Below, in pieces: positions 33,440 through 46,509 of a stretch of 64,000 nt of DNA; the first letter of the stretch is position 1; each line of letters opens with the position of its first letter. Below the pieces are notes generated by a model. The model searched no databases and had not been told where the DNA came from. It saw only the letters and a list, made by a program, of their open reading frames with translations. Made by a program: the position numbers and the translations under genes. Source of the DNA: Linum tenue (Eukaryota; Streptophyta; Magnoliopsida; Malpighiales; Linaceae); NCBI GenBank assembly GCA_946122785.1, contig CAMGYJ010000002.1, forward strand, positions 17,458,492 through 17,522,491, given 5' to 3'.

Positions 33440-35060
33440 CGCTTATAATAAAAATGTACAATGTATTTAATTAGTTTCAACAACCTCAACTATTATTGGC
33501 AATGAACCCTACTTAATTAATTTTGTTTATGAGGATAACGAAGTTATCATTATCTTTTTACGTAACAAACGTGAGTAAATGAAAAATAAGAAAATAGAAC
33601 ATTGTTTTGAAGCAACTAATTAAGTTTATGTCAACGTCTTACGGCCTGGATAACCATTAACATTAAGACAGCACACAGCCATTAACACACTTATCTAGCC
33701 AGATAGATTACTATAATACATTATTAACGCAAGACTCTGTCATACACAGCTATGCCTGTATACACAATCCAAAGGTCAATTCCAATAAATTACGTCGCCA
33801 GTGCCTATTTTACACCTTGCTATACGTACGTACGCACGTACGTAGTTATACAGACAGATGGTAGTGAAAACTGAAAAGGACGCGACCGCAGTAGTAAAAT
33901 CGACACGGGGGCGCATGCAGCTGCAGCAGCCATGAGTCGTTGCGTTGGTGTCTCTCTCATTAAGCAAAATAAATAATCGATTCACCATTTGGCAAGTACT
34001 TTTATATGATTAATTAGTTTAATTTCGGGGGTTTTCTTTTCGAGTTGATTAATGTCGTTGTGTTGTGTCGTGTCTCGTGTCATGTGTGAGATGAGGGGAC
34101 ACTGGGCTAGTCGTGTTCGTGTACGTATGTCAGGTCTAGTAGTAGTACGTACTGTACACATGCATTATTGCTAAACAACAATAACTAAGGATAGAAAAAC
34201 ATCAATAATTGTGGAGAGGAGGCGTACTTTGATTTGGTTTATCAGATCAGTTGTGGCCTAATCTTAGAATAATCGGTCAATAATTAATTATTAAGGGCCC
34301 GGCCGGTGCAGGAAACGGCAAACTGGCTGGCTGCCTACGCATGCAGTGCTAGTGGGGATGGAGACATGACGTCAGTTTGATCAGCAGATGACCCAAACCC
34401 ACGTCAGGCCACTCCCTCCGGCGATCGGCAGCCGGCGTCCAACCGCAAACTCCCCGGCCCGCAGCTTTCCCAGTACACGTTGTTTGGTTTTGCAGGGGAT
34501 TGGGCTGTACGTACTACGTACGTTGAGTTTGCCTTTGGAAGTTTGGCACGTACACACATACACGTTCCCTTTATGAGCTAATATTTAATTTGTATGGTAA
34601 AAACCAATAGACTGATTATTAATTATATATGTACAATGTACTTGTCAAACGACCTGGAAGTTGAGTTTAGGGCCGGGGGTTTCTAATTTAAAAATTGTTG
34701 TCACTGGGCATATCATATGATGTTGTGAATTAACAACTATATAACAAGAGAGACAACTGCGCTAGGTAGTTGTGTCAGGATCTACATTAATTATTATCAA
34801 TTATTAAACAACAGCAATAATTACGAATATAATATTTATCAATAATCGTGCAGATTCCTCGTGGAAGAAGCAATTGCTTTGATTGGTTCTTAACTAACAC
34901 AAAATTAGCTGTCTCATACTTAATTACACTTGGATTATACGTTGTTATACACTTGGGTTGAGCTCTAGTCTAGTCTCCCAACTTGATCCAAGTTTTTGAG
35001 ATACGAGGAGGGAATGATTGAATTAGGAATAATACAACAACCAAAAGAAAGAAACATTTC
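33440..35060. repeat. Copy C of the local duplication
   Basis: It aligns with copy B (from 11513) and copy A. It preserves uninterrupted versions of two insertion sites: the MULE site (single caacaacct near 33483, with matching flanks on both sides) and the site of the hAT derivative (gtactgtacacatgcattattg near 34150). An (ACGT)n patch lies at about 33822-33845. No gene is visible. Confidence 0.7.
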
Positions 35061-35280
35061 ATTATTCATATTGTGTTATCCTTTTTTGTGCCCTAATAAT
35101 TTTTATCAAGTCCAAGTTTATACTTTTCAACTCCATTCTTGAGTATGTTTTATATGGAAAATTTATTTTAGTTGTGGTTGATAAATGGCGATAGCAGGGC
35201 CACATGGGAAGTAGTAGTAGGGTCTAGGGTGAAAATAATAGTGAAGGGAACAATTATGTAGGTATTAGCAATAATTTAGT

Positions 35281-37198
35281 CACTACAACAAAATATGGCT
35301 TTTGCAACCAAAATTCTTACAACCAAACTAAAATTGGTTGCGAATAGGGTATTATTTACAATCAATTATATTTTGGAAGCTAATATATTAAAATTTTGGT
35401 TGCCTATTAAAATCAAAAGTATCGATAACCAAATAAAATTTTAAGTGACCAAATAATTTGATAGCAAAATGATTTATGCTTTTTCCAACCAAATAGTTTT
35501 GGTAGCAAAATGATTTTTACCTTTTCCAACCAAATAATTTGGTAACATAATGATTTTTACTTTCTACAACCAAATATTATTGGTTATGAATTTTAACAAC
35601 AAATTTCAAAAACTTAGATAACTAAATAATTTGGTTGCAAATTCAATAAAAAAATTCAGTCCTGCTAGCTATTTCAAAAGCTTAGATAACTAAATAATTT
35701 GGTTTGTAGATTCTAGTTTTAGTCCTGCTAGCTATTTCTCTCTTTGTTAACATATGGCTATTGTCTTTAAGTTTGTGTAGCTATCTTCACCTTCTCAAGA
35801 GATCTGGAATCTGGAAGTTTGTTTGTGTTTGTTCAGGTACACGGCAAGAGGAGTAATTGTGGGGATTTATGATTGCTTTGTCTATGCTTATTGATCACCT
35901 AGTAGTACTGTTTGGGTCAATTAAGTTAAAAGCCAGTGTTCTGCTTAGCTAGGTACCTACCTGATCACCTAATAGTACTGTTTGGGTCAATTAAGTAAAA
36001 TGCCATAATTTGTCAACGAAGTTCAAGACTGGATCTGCTTTTGTTCTAGCTTGCGTTAGTTTTGTTGCTACTCTATTGTAAGATAATTTGAACTCCATGA
36101 AATTGGCAGTTTGCGGCAGATTGTACGAGTGAAGATGTTGATTTACTATTGTGATTCATTCAGGCTTATCAGAGCTTGTTTGATGAGCAACTCTGTTGTT
36201 GTGAATGTGGTGTTATAACCCTCAGCTCCAGTTGCCAGGTTTGGTCCTTTTTCCATATAATTACTGTGGCTTTTTTTGCATAATTGTTGAAGGTTTGTCC
36301 GTGTCTTATGCTTCTTTTGTTTTTGGTTTCTTTCTCCTTCACTTATGTCTTCATTGAAGTCTTGTTGATCTTCACATAGCCATAATGTATCTCTATTTGT
36401 GGTTCTTCTTTTATGCCTCTGTAGCCCTGTTATGATGGTTGTAAATTGGATTTACATATTGAATGAGTGTCTAGATGCTCAAGCTAGCTAGTTCATTCTC
36501 ATTTCTGAGTGTCTTTTCATCGGTGCTACTAGAAGTAGAAATGCTCATGCTCCCTGGCATGTTGCAGGAATCAAAATAGTGGGTTGAACTTAAAGTGGAA
36601 GTGAACTTGAGATGATGATAGCCCTTGAAGTTGTGATACATCATATCGTTCAACAGTGGGGTTACTTTGGTGAGATTCTACAAAGAAAACACATGATGTA
36701 ATTCTGAATTTTGAAATAGTGGGTTGATTCTTAGTGATAACATTATGTAATTGTGAATTTTGGTTACTAAACAATAATTATGTAATTGTATTACTAATTT
36801 TTTTTGTTATATGAATTAATTTTTTATTATAATCCTATTTAATTTTTTATATGTCATTTTAGTGACCAAATAATAGGTTACTAATGTCAAATGAACTTGG
36901 TTGTCATTTGTATTTTTGGCGACCAATCACCTACATTTCCCAACCATTAGGTTGGACTATGACAACCAAATTAAAATGGTTGCGAAAAAACATGGGGTTT
37001 TTACCTTGGGCAAAATTGGTTGCGTTAGCTTTCTTTTTCGCTAACAAGCACTATTTTGGTTGCGTTAGGTATTCGTAACGCCGCTATAGCGACCAATTCT
37101 GCAACCAAAATATTTTGGTTGCGTAAAAGTATTATAACCAATTTTGGACCTTTAGGGACCAATTCTGTTGGTTGTAAAAAGCATTTTTTCTTGTAGTG
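35281..37198. mobile_element. Non-autonomous CACTA element
   Basis: The ends are CACTACAACAAAATATGGC at the left and CACTACAAGAAAAAATGC (reverse complement) at the right, with a perfect 3-bp duplication AGT (35278-35280 and 37199-37201). These are the hallmarks of CACTA transposons. Both subterminal regions (35300-35720 and 36860-37190) are crowded with AACCAAA and TTTGGTTG words in both orientations, the expected transposase-binding arrays. The 1.1-kb middle contains no transposase and no recognisable gene. Confidence 0.85.
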
Positions 37199-37464
37199 AG
37201 TTTTCGATTTCTTGGACCCTAGATACCTATAAAAGTTAGATGACCCAAATCTAGGCATTTGAATGAAGGGAAAATATAGGTGTTAGTGTCGTGATGGGTC
37301 TTGGCAAGTCAATAATATATATCCCAAGGTTGATTAATGTTCGTTTGTAACAAATCCTCTTGGTTTGAGCTAATAGTCTCCCAACATGTTACAAGTTGAG
37401 ATCAAAAGAAGGGAATGGTTAATTTAGGAATAATCAATACAACATTAAATTTAGAAAAAAAAGT

Positions 37465-38683
37465 TTAATACCCTAGTTTGGCCCGAAGTTTGGTGTAAGT
37501 GACCGTTCTGACCCCATTTTTCAAATAAGACATTTATGACCTACTTTTGAAACTATTAGCTAGACAAATTTGGCCCAAAATTTTCTTTGATCGTTAATAT
37601 TAACGGTCAAACACTATTCCGTTAGTGACTAAGCAAAAAATATCTGATGTGGTTGATGCATGGGCGCCACATCATTAACTAACACTTTTTCTAATTTTAT
37701 AATTCAATTAAATAAAACTTAAAACAAAAAAAATGAAAAGATCCCCTCGACAGCATTTGAGAATTGGAACCTCTCTTCCTAACCCTAAATGAATCTCTTC
37801 CCATCCTCCCCACCTCCCTTTTCCGTCAAACATTTAACCCTAAATAGAAGCTCTTCCCAGCCTCCCCACCTCCCTTTTTCGTGAGACATCTACGACTCCC
37901 AACCTCCCCTGCATCTCGAGCCTTCCCTACCACTCGCGACATCCCTTCTCCGGCGGATAATTGACGACAACTCGCCGGTGCTCCGAATGCGCGGAATCCG
38001 TCATTCCCGCCACCTCAACCTCTATTTGTCTTTATTCGTCCTCTCCCACCGCCGCGAAACGCCACAACCACCCACAGCCACCGCTCGCCTCCCATCTGGG
38101 GTTGGGGTTTCTGATTTCGTTGTGGTTTTGGGATTTGGGTTGGGTTTGGAGATGGGATTTGGGATGGATTTCTGAAGATGGTATTTGAGATGGGTTTGTT
38201 GCAGGTGACAGCGCCAGAAGCGACAAGGAGGAAGAAGATGTGTTGTCGGCGGCGGAGGTAAGGAAGAAGATGGGTTTGGGGTTTGTGATTTTTTCTGGAT
38301 GTGGGTTTGGAGTTTCTGGTTCAGAGGGTAGCGACAAACGGCAGGGGCAGGTTCGGGTTTGATCTGTGATGTTTGATATTGTTTTGTCGATTTTCTCTGA
38401 CAACTGAAAAATCAGATGTTTGGTTTGGATTTGGGATGATAAGAGGGGTTTTTTTTAATTTATTATAAAAATAAAATAGTATTATTTAGTGACGTGGCAT
38501 GCCATATCAGTTGTTTTTTTGCTGAGTTACTACGGAAAGTATTTGACCGTCAATATTGACGGTCAAAGAAAATTTTGAGCCAAATTTGTCCAATAGTTTC
38601 AAAAGTAGGCCATAAATGTCTATTTGAAAAATGGGGCCAGAATTGTCACTGACGCCAACCCTTGGGCGAAACTAGGGTATTAA
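37465..38683. mobile_element. Long-TIR non-autonomous element (MULE-like)
   Basis: The first ~165 bp are an inverted, roughly 85-90 percent identical copy of the last ~165 bp (38519-38683). Both begin TTAATACCCTAGTTT, allowing for orientation. Each TIR contains its own palindrome, ttgaccgtcaatattgacgg at the right and a diverged form at the left. The flanks are A-runs, so a 9-bp duplication cannot be verified. The middle (37740-38440) is GC-rich with frames such as 37961-38188, possibly a captured gene leader. No transposase is present. Confidence 0.65.
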
Positions 38684-38689
38684 CAAAAA

Positions 38690-41600
38690 AAAAACACTTT
38701 TGATTATTCATATTATATTACATAAGACAATATTCGATATTATTTTTTGTGTCAACATCGACTTTCGACTATTATGTCGAAACGAGAACGTCGCAACAAT
38801 TAATGTCACGTTATCCTTGATCGAGTTCGGTTTCCTTCCCAAGCGTTCGCTGTAGCATCAAAATTGTCGGTTAGATTTGTGTTTATTGTCGCTCATAATT
38901 AACTGATTGGCAATGCCAACAACTTCGATTCAACTAAAAACGGGGAAGAACTTGAGAAATAACATGAAAATTTGCATGTATCATTTGATGCGAATAACCA
39001 AACATCCACTAAAAAAGTAACAATTACTTATTTTTATTTTTGCTCTCGTTTCTCCAGAGGAGTCTCTGTGCTGCACTTAGATCGGGAGGTGCAAGAAATA
39101 TATGCATTGACGGAGCCACGCTACACTCAACTTTCAGATAGGTAAAACACCTAGAATATTTTACAATAGAAATTTTAACACTCACTCAGATTTTTTGCCC
39201 TGCTTATATGAAGAAAATGACCCTACTCCTTCACAGTAGCAACGTAAACGGAAAACTCATTAAGTCTGTATCAACTTTCATTAGCTCATTGACCTTCTAT
39301 ATGATCTGCTTCAATTGAGTCCTCTTCAAAAAAAAAAAATTCTTTTTACAAACAAGCATTATTAGAATTAAATATTAGTGAAGTATAGATGCATGATTCA
39401 CGCACGCCTAGCCAAAATTGGACATTTTTCCTTTTCCTTGTTTGTTCATCATTCATGACAAAACAAGTGAGAAGGACACAGAAAGTTACAAAGGTGACTC
39501 CACCAAACATCACCCACTTAAATAATGGAAACTTTAGTTTAGTGGGAAGGTGGTGAGCAAAATCCATTGGATTTCGAAGAATCCCGCCACTGATCTTCCC
39601 AATTAAACAAACATTCTCAAAAGATTTGGCGTTGCGATTGCCATATAAAATGACTTGTGAGTTGTGACAAAAGTTAGTGATATTTAACAACCCAATAGCA
39701 TTGTATATACTTGTGTCCTTATCGGAGTAGTTGCCTATTCTTCCTCCTAACAGCAAGAACACAAGAGAAGTACTGCAACGCTCAAGCTAAGCCTCTTTCA
39801 ACGAACTTCCATCACGACAAAAATCGGATGGTAAGGAGACGGTGATGAGGAATAGTTTCCTGAACACTTTGCTCTCATTTTCCTTCAGAATAGAAGCTTT
39901 CAGGTCCCAAAAGCTTCATTGATGTATTGTAGGCTTTGCAAACCCAGATTACCCTATGCCCTGAGGTGTTAGGGCCAACGTACGTACTATGATAACTAGG
40001 CAATAAATGTCGACGGAGCCATTGCAATCAGGGCAACGAGATAGGATTCTTGCTAATGTACTGAAGACGACATTTGTTTGCTAGGTCGAGCACCAGGATG
40101 AATTGACGCCCAAACTTTTCACCAACTCGATCAAACTGATATGAATTAAGTCATTAAGAGACACGAAAGCAACTCAACAATTCTCCCAAACTTTTCACCA
40201 CCTCATATAACCATCGTCGAACGCAGGAAGGAATCACTATACAACCTGCTTATGCACCATAACCTGGTGGCAGTACGCAGAGCTACTTGAGATGTGATCA
40301 TGTGACTCAAAAAAGTAGCAGACGGAGTTAAACCAAATTGAACGAAGGCAAGAACTGAAAGGCTCCAACTCCAGTGGCTGGCAAGAGCGTATATATCAGT
40401 CCGGTTGCTGCACCTCTCCCCGTACCCATCTGCTTCACAAGTCTCAAAAAAGGAAAAGAGCAGAAGAAAAACTGGGGGAGAAGAAGAAAAAGGAAACAGA
40501 AGAAGGCAAGAGGCAAACAACAATAGACCTATCCCATAAACATGCTCGCTCTTCCATGGGACTAAGGTACGGAAGACCCAAAGAACAATCAACTCTAACA
40601 ATTTCCAGACAAATACCGGCTAATCTCATATAATTGCTTTCCCCCAGCCAACTACATCAGAACATGGTGGGAAATATTGAGTCTTAGCCATAAATTCAAT
40701 AGTGAAACAAATGCCACCACTAACTACGGTATCCTGTTGGTTTCATGGTGATCTGGGCGAGTATCCTAAAACACGAGTCAATTCTATCTTGGCTATATAT
40801 ATGGAGAACACGGTGTTGATCCATCCAAGTGCAGGCATGGAAGAAACAAAATGAGAGCTTTACATCCTGATAACCCTAGCCTTCTCCCAGGGAATTTTAA
40901 CGAGGAATTACCTGAAGATATACATGATCGAACGATGGAGTTGGCCAATCTTCAGATACTTGACAACAGCATAACTCTGAGCCTATTCACGCCTGCCGCA
41001 GCATGTTTCACTTTCACCTCAAAAGTAGCTTCACTCACCAAACCATATACCTTGGAAGGAGAAAAGGAGAAGGAGAAGAGAATAGGGGGCGTGGGGAAAA
41101 GGAAAACAAAAGAAAAAGACCGGAAGAAATAAGGCAACAGTGTTTATAACAGCATGCACAAGCTACTTGAGCACTGCCAATTCTATCCAATGCAATCATT
41201 ATTAATCATAATTCATAAGAGCACCAAGTAGGAAACTTGGAACAGAAGCGCTGACTACATGGCTGCATACCTCCACTTTTTGGATGACTATATGTCAACA
41301 TGCCAGATCTCAGAGAAAAGGAGACTCTGGTTTCACTTGATCTCAGTAACGCAGCATGTCGAACCTGCACGCATTCGGGATATGACTAGCCCACTACACC
41401 ACAAAGGTAGAAAAAACAGGAACCTGTGACTTAACTGTCGCATGCATAATTTCCATCTCAATCACCAATGCATATGACCTACAAGTGAACTAATGAAAGC
41501 ATGCAAACATATCGAGAAGGCCTTCCAAGTGAAAGATCCACCATCTTTCACTATATGAATGACAAAGCACCTTCTCCAGTCACCACCAAAAAAAAATCAG

Positions 41601-42211
41601 ACCTCATTCAAACTCTAGCTAAAAGCAAGGTAAATGCACAAACTGTTCAAAGAAATACTTTATCCAAAAAATCCACAAGGCAGCAATAGAAGAAGCTCCA
41701 CATACATCTAGCAGTTATAGGAGATTGCTACAAACATTGTAGGTAGAGATGCAAATGGCCACAGCTCTTGAGAAGCTTAAGCCGTAAGTCAGCTCCAGCC
41801 AAGGGCTAGTTCCAACCCAGTCAGTATGGACCTGCAAAGACAGCAAACACAAAAGAAAAGGTGCATGTTCATAAGGAGCTAACTACTGGCAGAGAATCCT
41901 AGCACCAAAGAAACTCTAACAAGTCTTCTTAAAGCAGCCCTTATTTCAAGCAAAGAGGCCCTCTCCTGTTGACTCGTTGGCTTTCAAATCTTGCGACACA
42001 ATACCCGTCAGCATTCAAATCATGATATGGCTGTTCCCAGTTCTGATATTGCATGTACCAACTCTGCCAATCTCAGGCACGCTGACCTCTGAAATTCACT
42101 GCTCCTGGCATCACGATTCCTGCAAACCACACCAAGTTATCACCAATTTCGTCAAAATTAAATAATCCCCATATATTTGTCTCCCCTTTTAAATCAGTAG
42201 ACATTACCATG
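38690..42211. other. Region downstream of the RNA-binding gene, no certain gene
   Basis: I found no convincing coding gene. A 138-codon minus-strand frame (39346-39762) has one hydrophobic segment (MFGGVTFVTFCVLLTCFVM) but no family I recognise. The part from about 40200 to 42200 has a less AT-rich, transcript-like texture and may include 3'UTR exons of the gene at 42212-45993. No polyadenylation site could be fixed. Confidence 0.4.
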
Positions 42212-45200
42212 CTATGGATCCTCAGTCAATGGTACTACACCTTCCCCATCAGTAATACCATCTGGCATAGAATTACAGTTTAGATCCTCATCATCTTCTG
42301 CTGTCGTGACTTTTACTGATTGATTCGAATAACGGTCTTTTTCTTTTGCCCGCATCATTCCATCATCCCTAGTCTTTGAAGAGTCTTCTTGAATAAAATC
42401 TATTTCCTGAGTGCTATGTTCAGTTCTGTGCGATCTGCCCTTGTGATCAGCTACGTTATCGTCCTTCTTTTTATCCTTGCCATCTTTCGAGTGACGCCTG
42501 CGCTCTACAGATTTAGACCTCAAGTGTTTCTTCTCCCTCGATTCAGATACATCAAGCTCCTTTTGAGATCTACGAATCTTGCCTTCAGTTGATCTTGACC
42601 TTCTTCTACTGCGATGATTAGGTTTTCTATCCCTGTCCTCATCTATCCTGTGCCTGTTTTTTTCACCATCGGGAGAGGCTGAATTGGAGTACCTTCTATG
42701 CTTTGATCTATCGCCATCCCTGCCTCTTGGGGATGACCTACTTTTTCTGTGATGCTTATCTTCTGCTGATAAAGATCGGTTTCGGTCACGATGCTTTGAC
42801 TTCCTGTCTCGGCTTCCAGTTTCTTTTTCTTTAGACCTGTGACCACGTTCTGCTGATCTTGACCGCGACATCTTTCCACGACGTCTGGAACTTCCACCTC
42901 TAGAATTCTCATCCAATTTCTCATCCACGCGATGCTTGGTCTCTAATGAATTAGACCTGGATCTTCTCTTCTGCTTTTGTTCAGAATCATTTGAGCTCGT
43001 TGGAGATGACTTGCCCTGGACGGGCCTGGATTCACTTGAAAGTGATCTCGATCTCCTTTCCCGTAGCTTTATTTCATCTTGGGCTCCATTTGTCCTATCA
43101 TTGGACTCATCTGGAGTGTTAGAGAGAGAGCGTTCCCGGCGTTTAGTCTTGCTATCACCATCAGTTCTAGGAGATGACCTACTAGCTCGGTGACGCCTTG
43201 GTGATCTTGACCGACCAGGTGGTGATTTTCTTGTTCTGTGTGGTGAACTATCTAGGCGCCGTCTTGGAGAACCTGAATCCTCCCTGTAGGATTTTCGTCT
43301 TCGAGGGCTCACACTTCGACTCTTATGTCGCTTTGAAGTAGAAAAATCACGGTCATAAGATCTATCCAAATCCCTTCTCCTACTTCTGCCGCTATCATCT
43401 CTGGAATCTCTAAAAGAACGCCTACCAGTGTCATACCTCAAGTAATTCCGAGATCTCAAGGGTGTACGTTCCCTACGGCGGTGTGGTGGAGGTGAGTAAG
43501 AAGGTGATCTTCGTTTTCTCCGATAGTTGATTGGTGATCTGGACCTTGACTTGGATCTCGCTCGAGGAGGTGATGGCGACCTTGAAACATCAGTAAACCC
43601 ATTAGTGGATAAAGAAAATGCATGATGTCTAAGATATGACACTGGAATTTTCAAAATGATGCTATATAAGAGAAATGTCAAGTGGAATTCACAATGAATA
43701 TAGATGCTGAAGCAAACAAATAGAAACATGTTAGAATTCTGAGCCAGAAGACCAGTGACCATGGAATGGCAAAACCAATTCTGATTTTCTTATCAGCCTA
43801 TATACCTGGTAAATCAACCAATCAAGATAGGTTAACACTTATGTAAGACTGATCTACACGCAACTGGACCTAGTATATGATCCAACCAGCGTCAGGAGAC
43901 TAAATACTAATCTCGCATTCCATCATTTCTAATCTCATGCATAAGGAACAGCGAACATAATAAATACAAATCAGATGACATACTTCGACTTCTCTTTCTT
44001 AGGTTCCTCTTCATCGAAAAGTCCATCAGCTTTTAGCTTCATACTTATCTCTGCGGCTCTGGCAGCAGCCAACTCTGTTGCAGACTTCATGGTTGCAGCG
44101 CGATTAGCTGCTTGTTGTGCAGTCATTGTCTGTTGCATAAGTAAAGCCTGTTGAAATTGCATCTGTTGCATGATAACAGCTTGCTGCATCATCACAGGCA
44201 AAGAAGACGAAGAGGACACTGAAGAGTTTACGACTGGTTTCTGGGGAAGTGATTTAGCCATCTCCACATTCAGAGGACGTCCACCAACATCTATATTGTT
44301 CAGTGCCAAAGCCGCGGTTGCTTCTTCTGGTTTTGAGTACTCTATGTATGCAAAATGCTTCGAATCAGTAACTGTACATTCCACAACCGTGCCACAGAAG
44401 CTGAAAAGTTGTTTCAGCTGCTCAACTGTCAGCAGAGGACTGAGATTGCTAACTTGGAGAGTCTTTTTGAGTGCTTCATCCTTGCCAAATCTGTCAGATG
44501 AGCCTAATTGAACAAAAAATATATGTCAATAACCCTAGAATACAAATTTTACAAGCAAACACAACAAAACACAGGGAAATCATCCAAGTAGAAATAAATC
44601 TCAAGCATGCTGCAGGCAAAAACACCCACAGAAGAAGAAGAACTACCAGATGTATCTTTACTGGACTGTGCTGCTTGCACCTGAGCAGCATGAGCTTGAA
44701 GAGCTTGAGCAGCAACGATAGCCTGAGCAGCAGCCATAGCAGCTGCTGAAGGTGCCATAGGCACCTGACTGAGAGTGCCCATTGTGGTCGTTGCTGCTAG
44801 TGCGGTCATCAGTAAATTGTGGGGAGGATGGTTCAGCTTGCAATCCGATTGCGTGCATCGACCATTAAGATATTCCCTACAAACTTCTCCAAGTGATGCT
44901 CCAATTCCGGGCAAGACAACACCACCAGAAGGACCAGGAACGATTCCTGGAATCATACTTAACAATCCAGGGAAAGACCCAGACATCGATGCCGAATAAT
45001 TAGGCATGTTGGGCATAGTCTGATTGACATGGTTTGAATATGTCGAAGCAGGAGCCACACCAAGGAGACCACCAGTTGAAGTGCCTGGACAACAACAATT
45101 ACATACCCAACTAGTTCAGTACAGTATGATAAAAGGCATAGATACTAAAATAACAAAAGGAAACAGCATCGCAAAAGCAAGTTCAATTCAACATTCAAGA

Positions 45201-45993
45201 GATGAGAATATGTACAGGTGAAGCCAACACACCATTAATGGAGAAATGAATAAGATTCATTAACTGAAAATAAGATCTGATGCGCTCTGTATTTAGCAAT
45301 GACAATAAGCAAAAGAGCTAAACACTAATTAGTTAACAAATGAGGAAACACATCCTATACTTGCAGAGAAATATATCAGAACAATATAGGATTCGCCTAA
45401 CGAAGTAACCACTACAACAAAATTTAAAGCACAGTTTCTGGATTACCTTGACTGAAGAACACAGGAAATGGGCTACCCATGATGGGTTTTCCATTACATT
45501 CAATATGCAACATATAGTTCCCCCTCTTGGGCACCACATAAGTGACCGTATACGAGCCATCTCCAATATCCTTCACAATCCCATCCTGCTCAGTTCCCCC
45601 AACACCAACTCCAGGGGACACCGTCACCTTAATCTCGGCGCCTCCCTGAGGCACCTTCCTTCCATCAGCATCCTTAGTCACCACCGTGAAAGTCGAGGGA
45701 GCGCAAGCGGTCCCGCCAGCAATTCCCACACCAGCAGCGGTGCACTTGGCCGGGTCGACAGGGCCAATGGGCTTGTTAGCCAAATCTCTCTCGTCTTCTT
45801 CTTCTTCATCTGAATCGGAGTCCAGCGCAGGAGTTTCTGGTTTGTTACTCACATCTTTGAACGTGGCCTCGAAAGCAGCCTTTGCAGCCGCAGCTTTCTC
45901 AGCCTCGCTCTTTAGCTTGGCCTCTTCCGCTTGCTTCATCCATATCGGCTTCGCTAAAGCGTTGTTAGTGCTGCTGATGCTACGATCCGCCAT
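42212..45993 (-). CDS. SR-like RNA-binding protein with filamin, CCCH, RRM and RS domains
   Basis: Four coding exons fit exactly: 45993-45447, 45084-44647, 44503-43984 and 43580-42212. All introns are GT...AG, and the total of 2874 bp gives 957 residues. Domains in order are a helical lysine/alanine-rich N-terminus with an acidic patch (about 58-70), a filamin/ABP280-type repeat (about 78-182) and a CCCH zinc finger at C251, C259, C264 and H268 (C-x7-C-x4-C-x3-H). Then come an RRM at about 343-415 (RNP2-like LQVSNL, RNP1-like KHFAYIEY), a Q/M-rich helix, and a 450-residue arginine/serine-rich tail. This points to a nuclear pre-mRNA splicing regulator. The architecture resembles the Arabidopsis RRM protein AT3G23900 (IRR, linked to defence transcript splicing). 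That assignment is from memory and should be confirmed. It is the only clear host gene in the window. Confidence 0.9.
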
Positions 45994-46019
45994 CGAGCTA
46001 CTATCAAGACCCTAACTTC

Positions 46020-46500
46020 TCTGAATAGTTCCCGCTTGGAAGCACCCAATTCGCCTGAAAGCTTCACCCTGGCGGATGGACAACAAACTAAAACCCTAAC
46101 CTAACCTATCGATAACTATAATGAAGCACACAATGCCCAAATCCTCCAATAGTTATGAAGAAAAACTAGGATATTAAGTCAGCAGATCGAATTAGATCGA
46201 TCAAATTCTGGAGCTTGGGATAACAGGAAACACCGGCGAAGGAGCGGAAGACGTTAATAGGACCATAGATAGCAAAAAAGGCCGCCTTCTTTCCGATTGT
46301 TTGCCGAGAAAATCGAACTCCTTAATAAATCGGTCGCGATGTTGGCAGTTCGGGCAGAGAAAAGAAACTGACGAAGGTGTATGGAGGCAGGCCGGTGGTT
46401 TGGCAAACGGCGACGATTTTAGCAGCCCGGGGACCGTTCGCGGGATAAGCCGATTGATCCCAGTTCTCAATACCATAACTGCATAATGTAGATAGAAATA
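46020..46500 (-). promoter_or_regulatory. Leader and promoter region of the RNA-binding gene
   Basis: This stretch lies just upstream of the ATG at 45993 and contains the expected 5'UTR. The open frames here overlap on both strands and look non-coding. No clear TATA box or start site could be chosen. Confidence 0.35.
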
Positions 46501-46509
46501 AAATAAAAA

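Noticed and set aside
39346..39762. 138-codon minus-strand frame with one hydrophobic segment
   Set aside because: No recognisable domain, no start context and no splice partners. Too weak to call a gene, so only mentioned under the intergenic entry.
42389..43193. Plus-strand frames within the RNA-binding gene
   Set aside because: They are shadows of the arginine/serine-rich exon on the minus strand.
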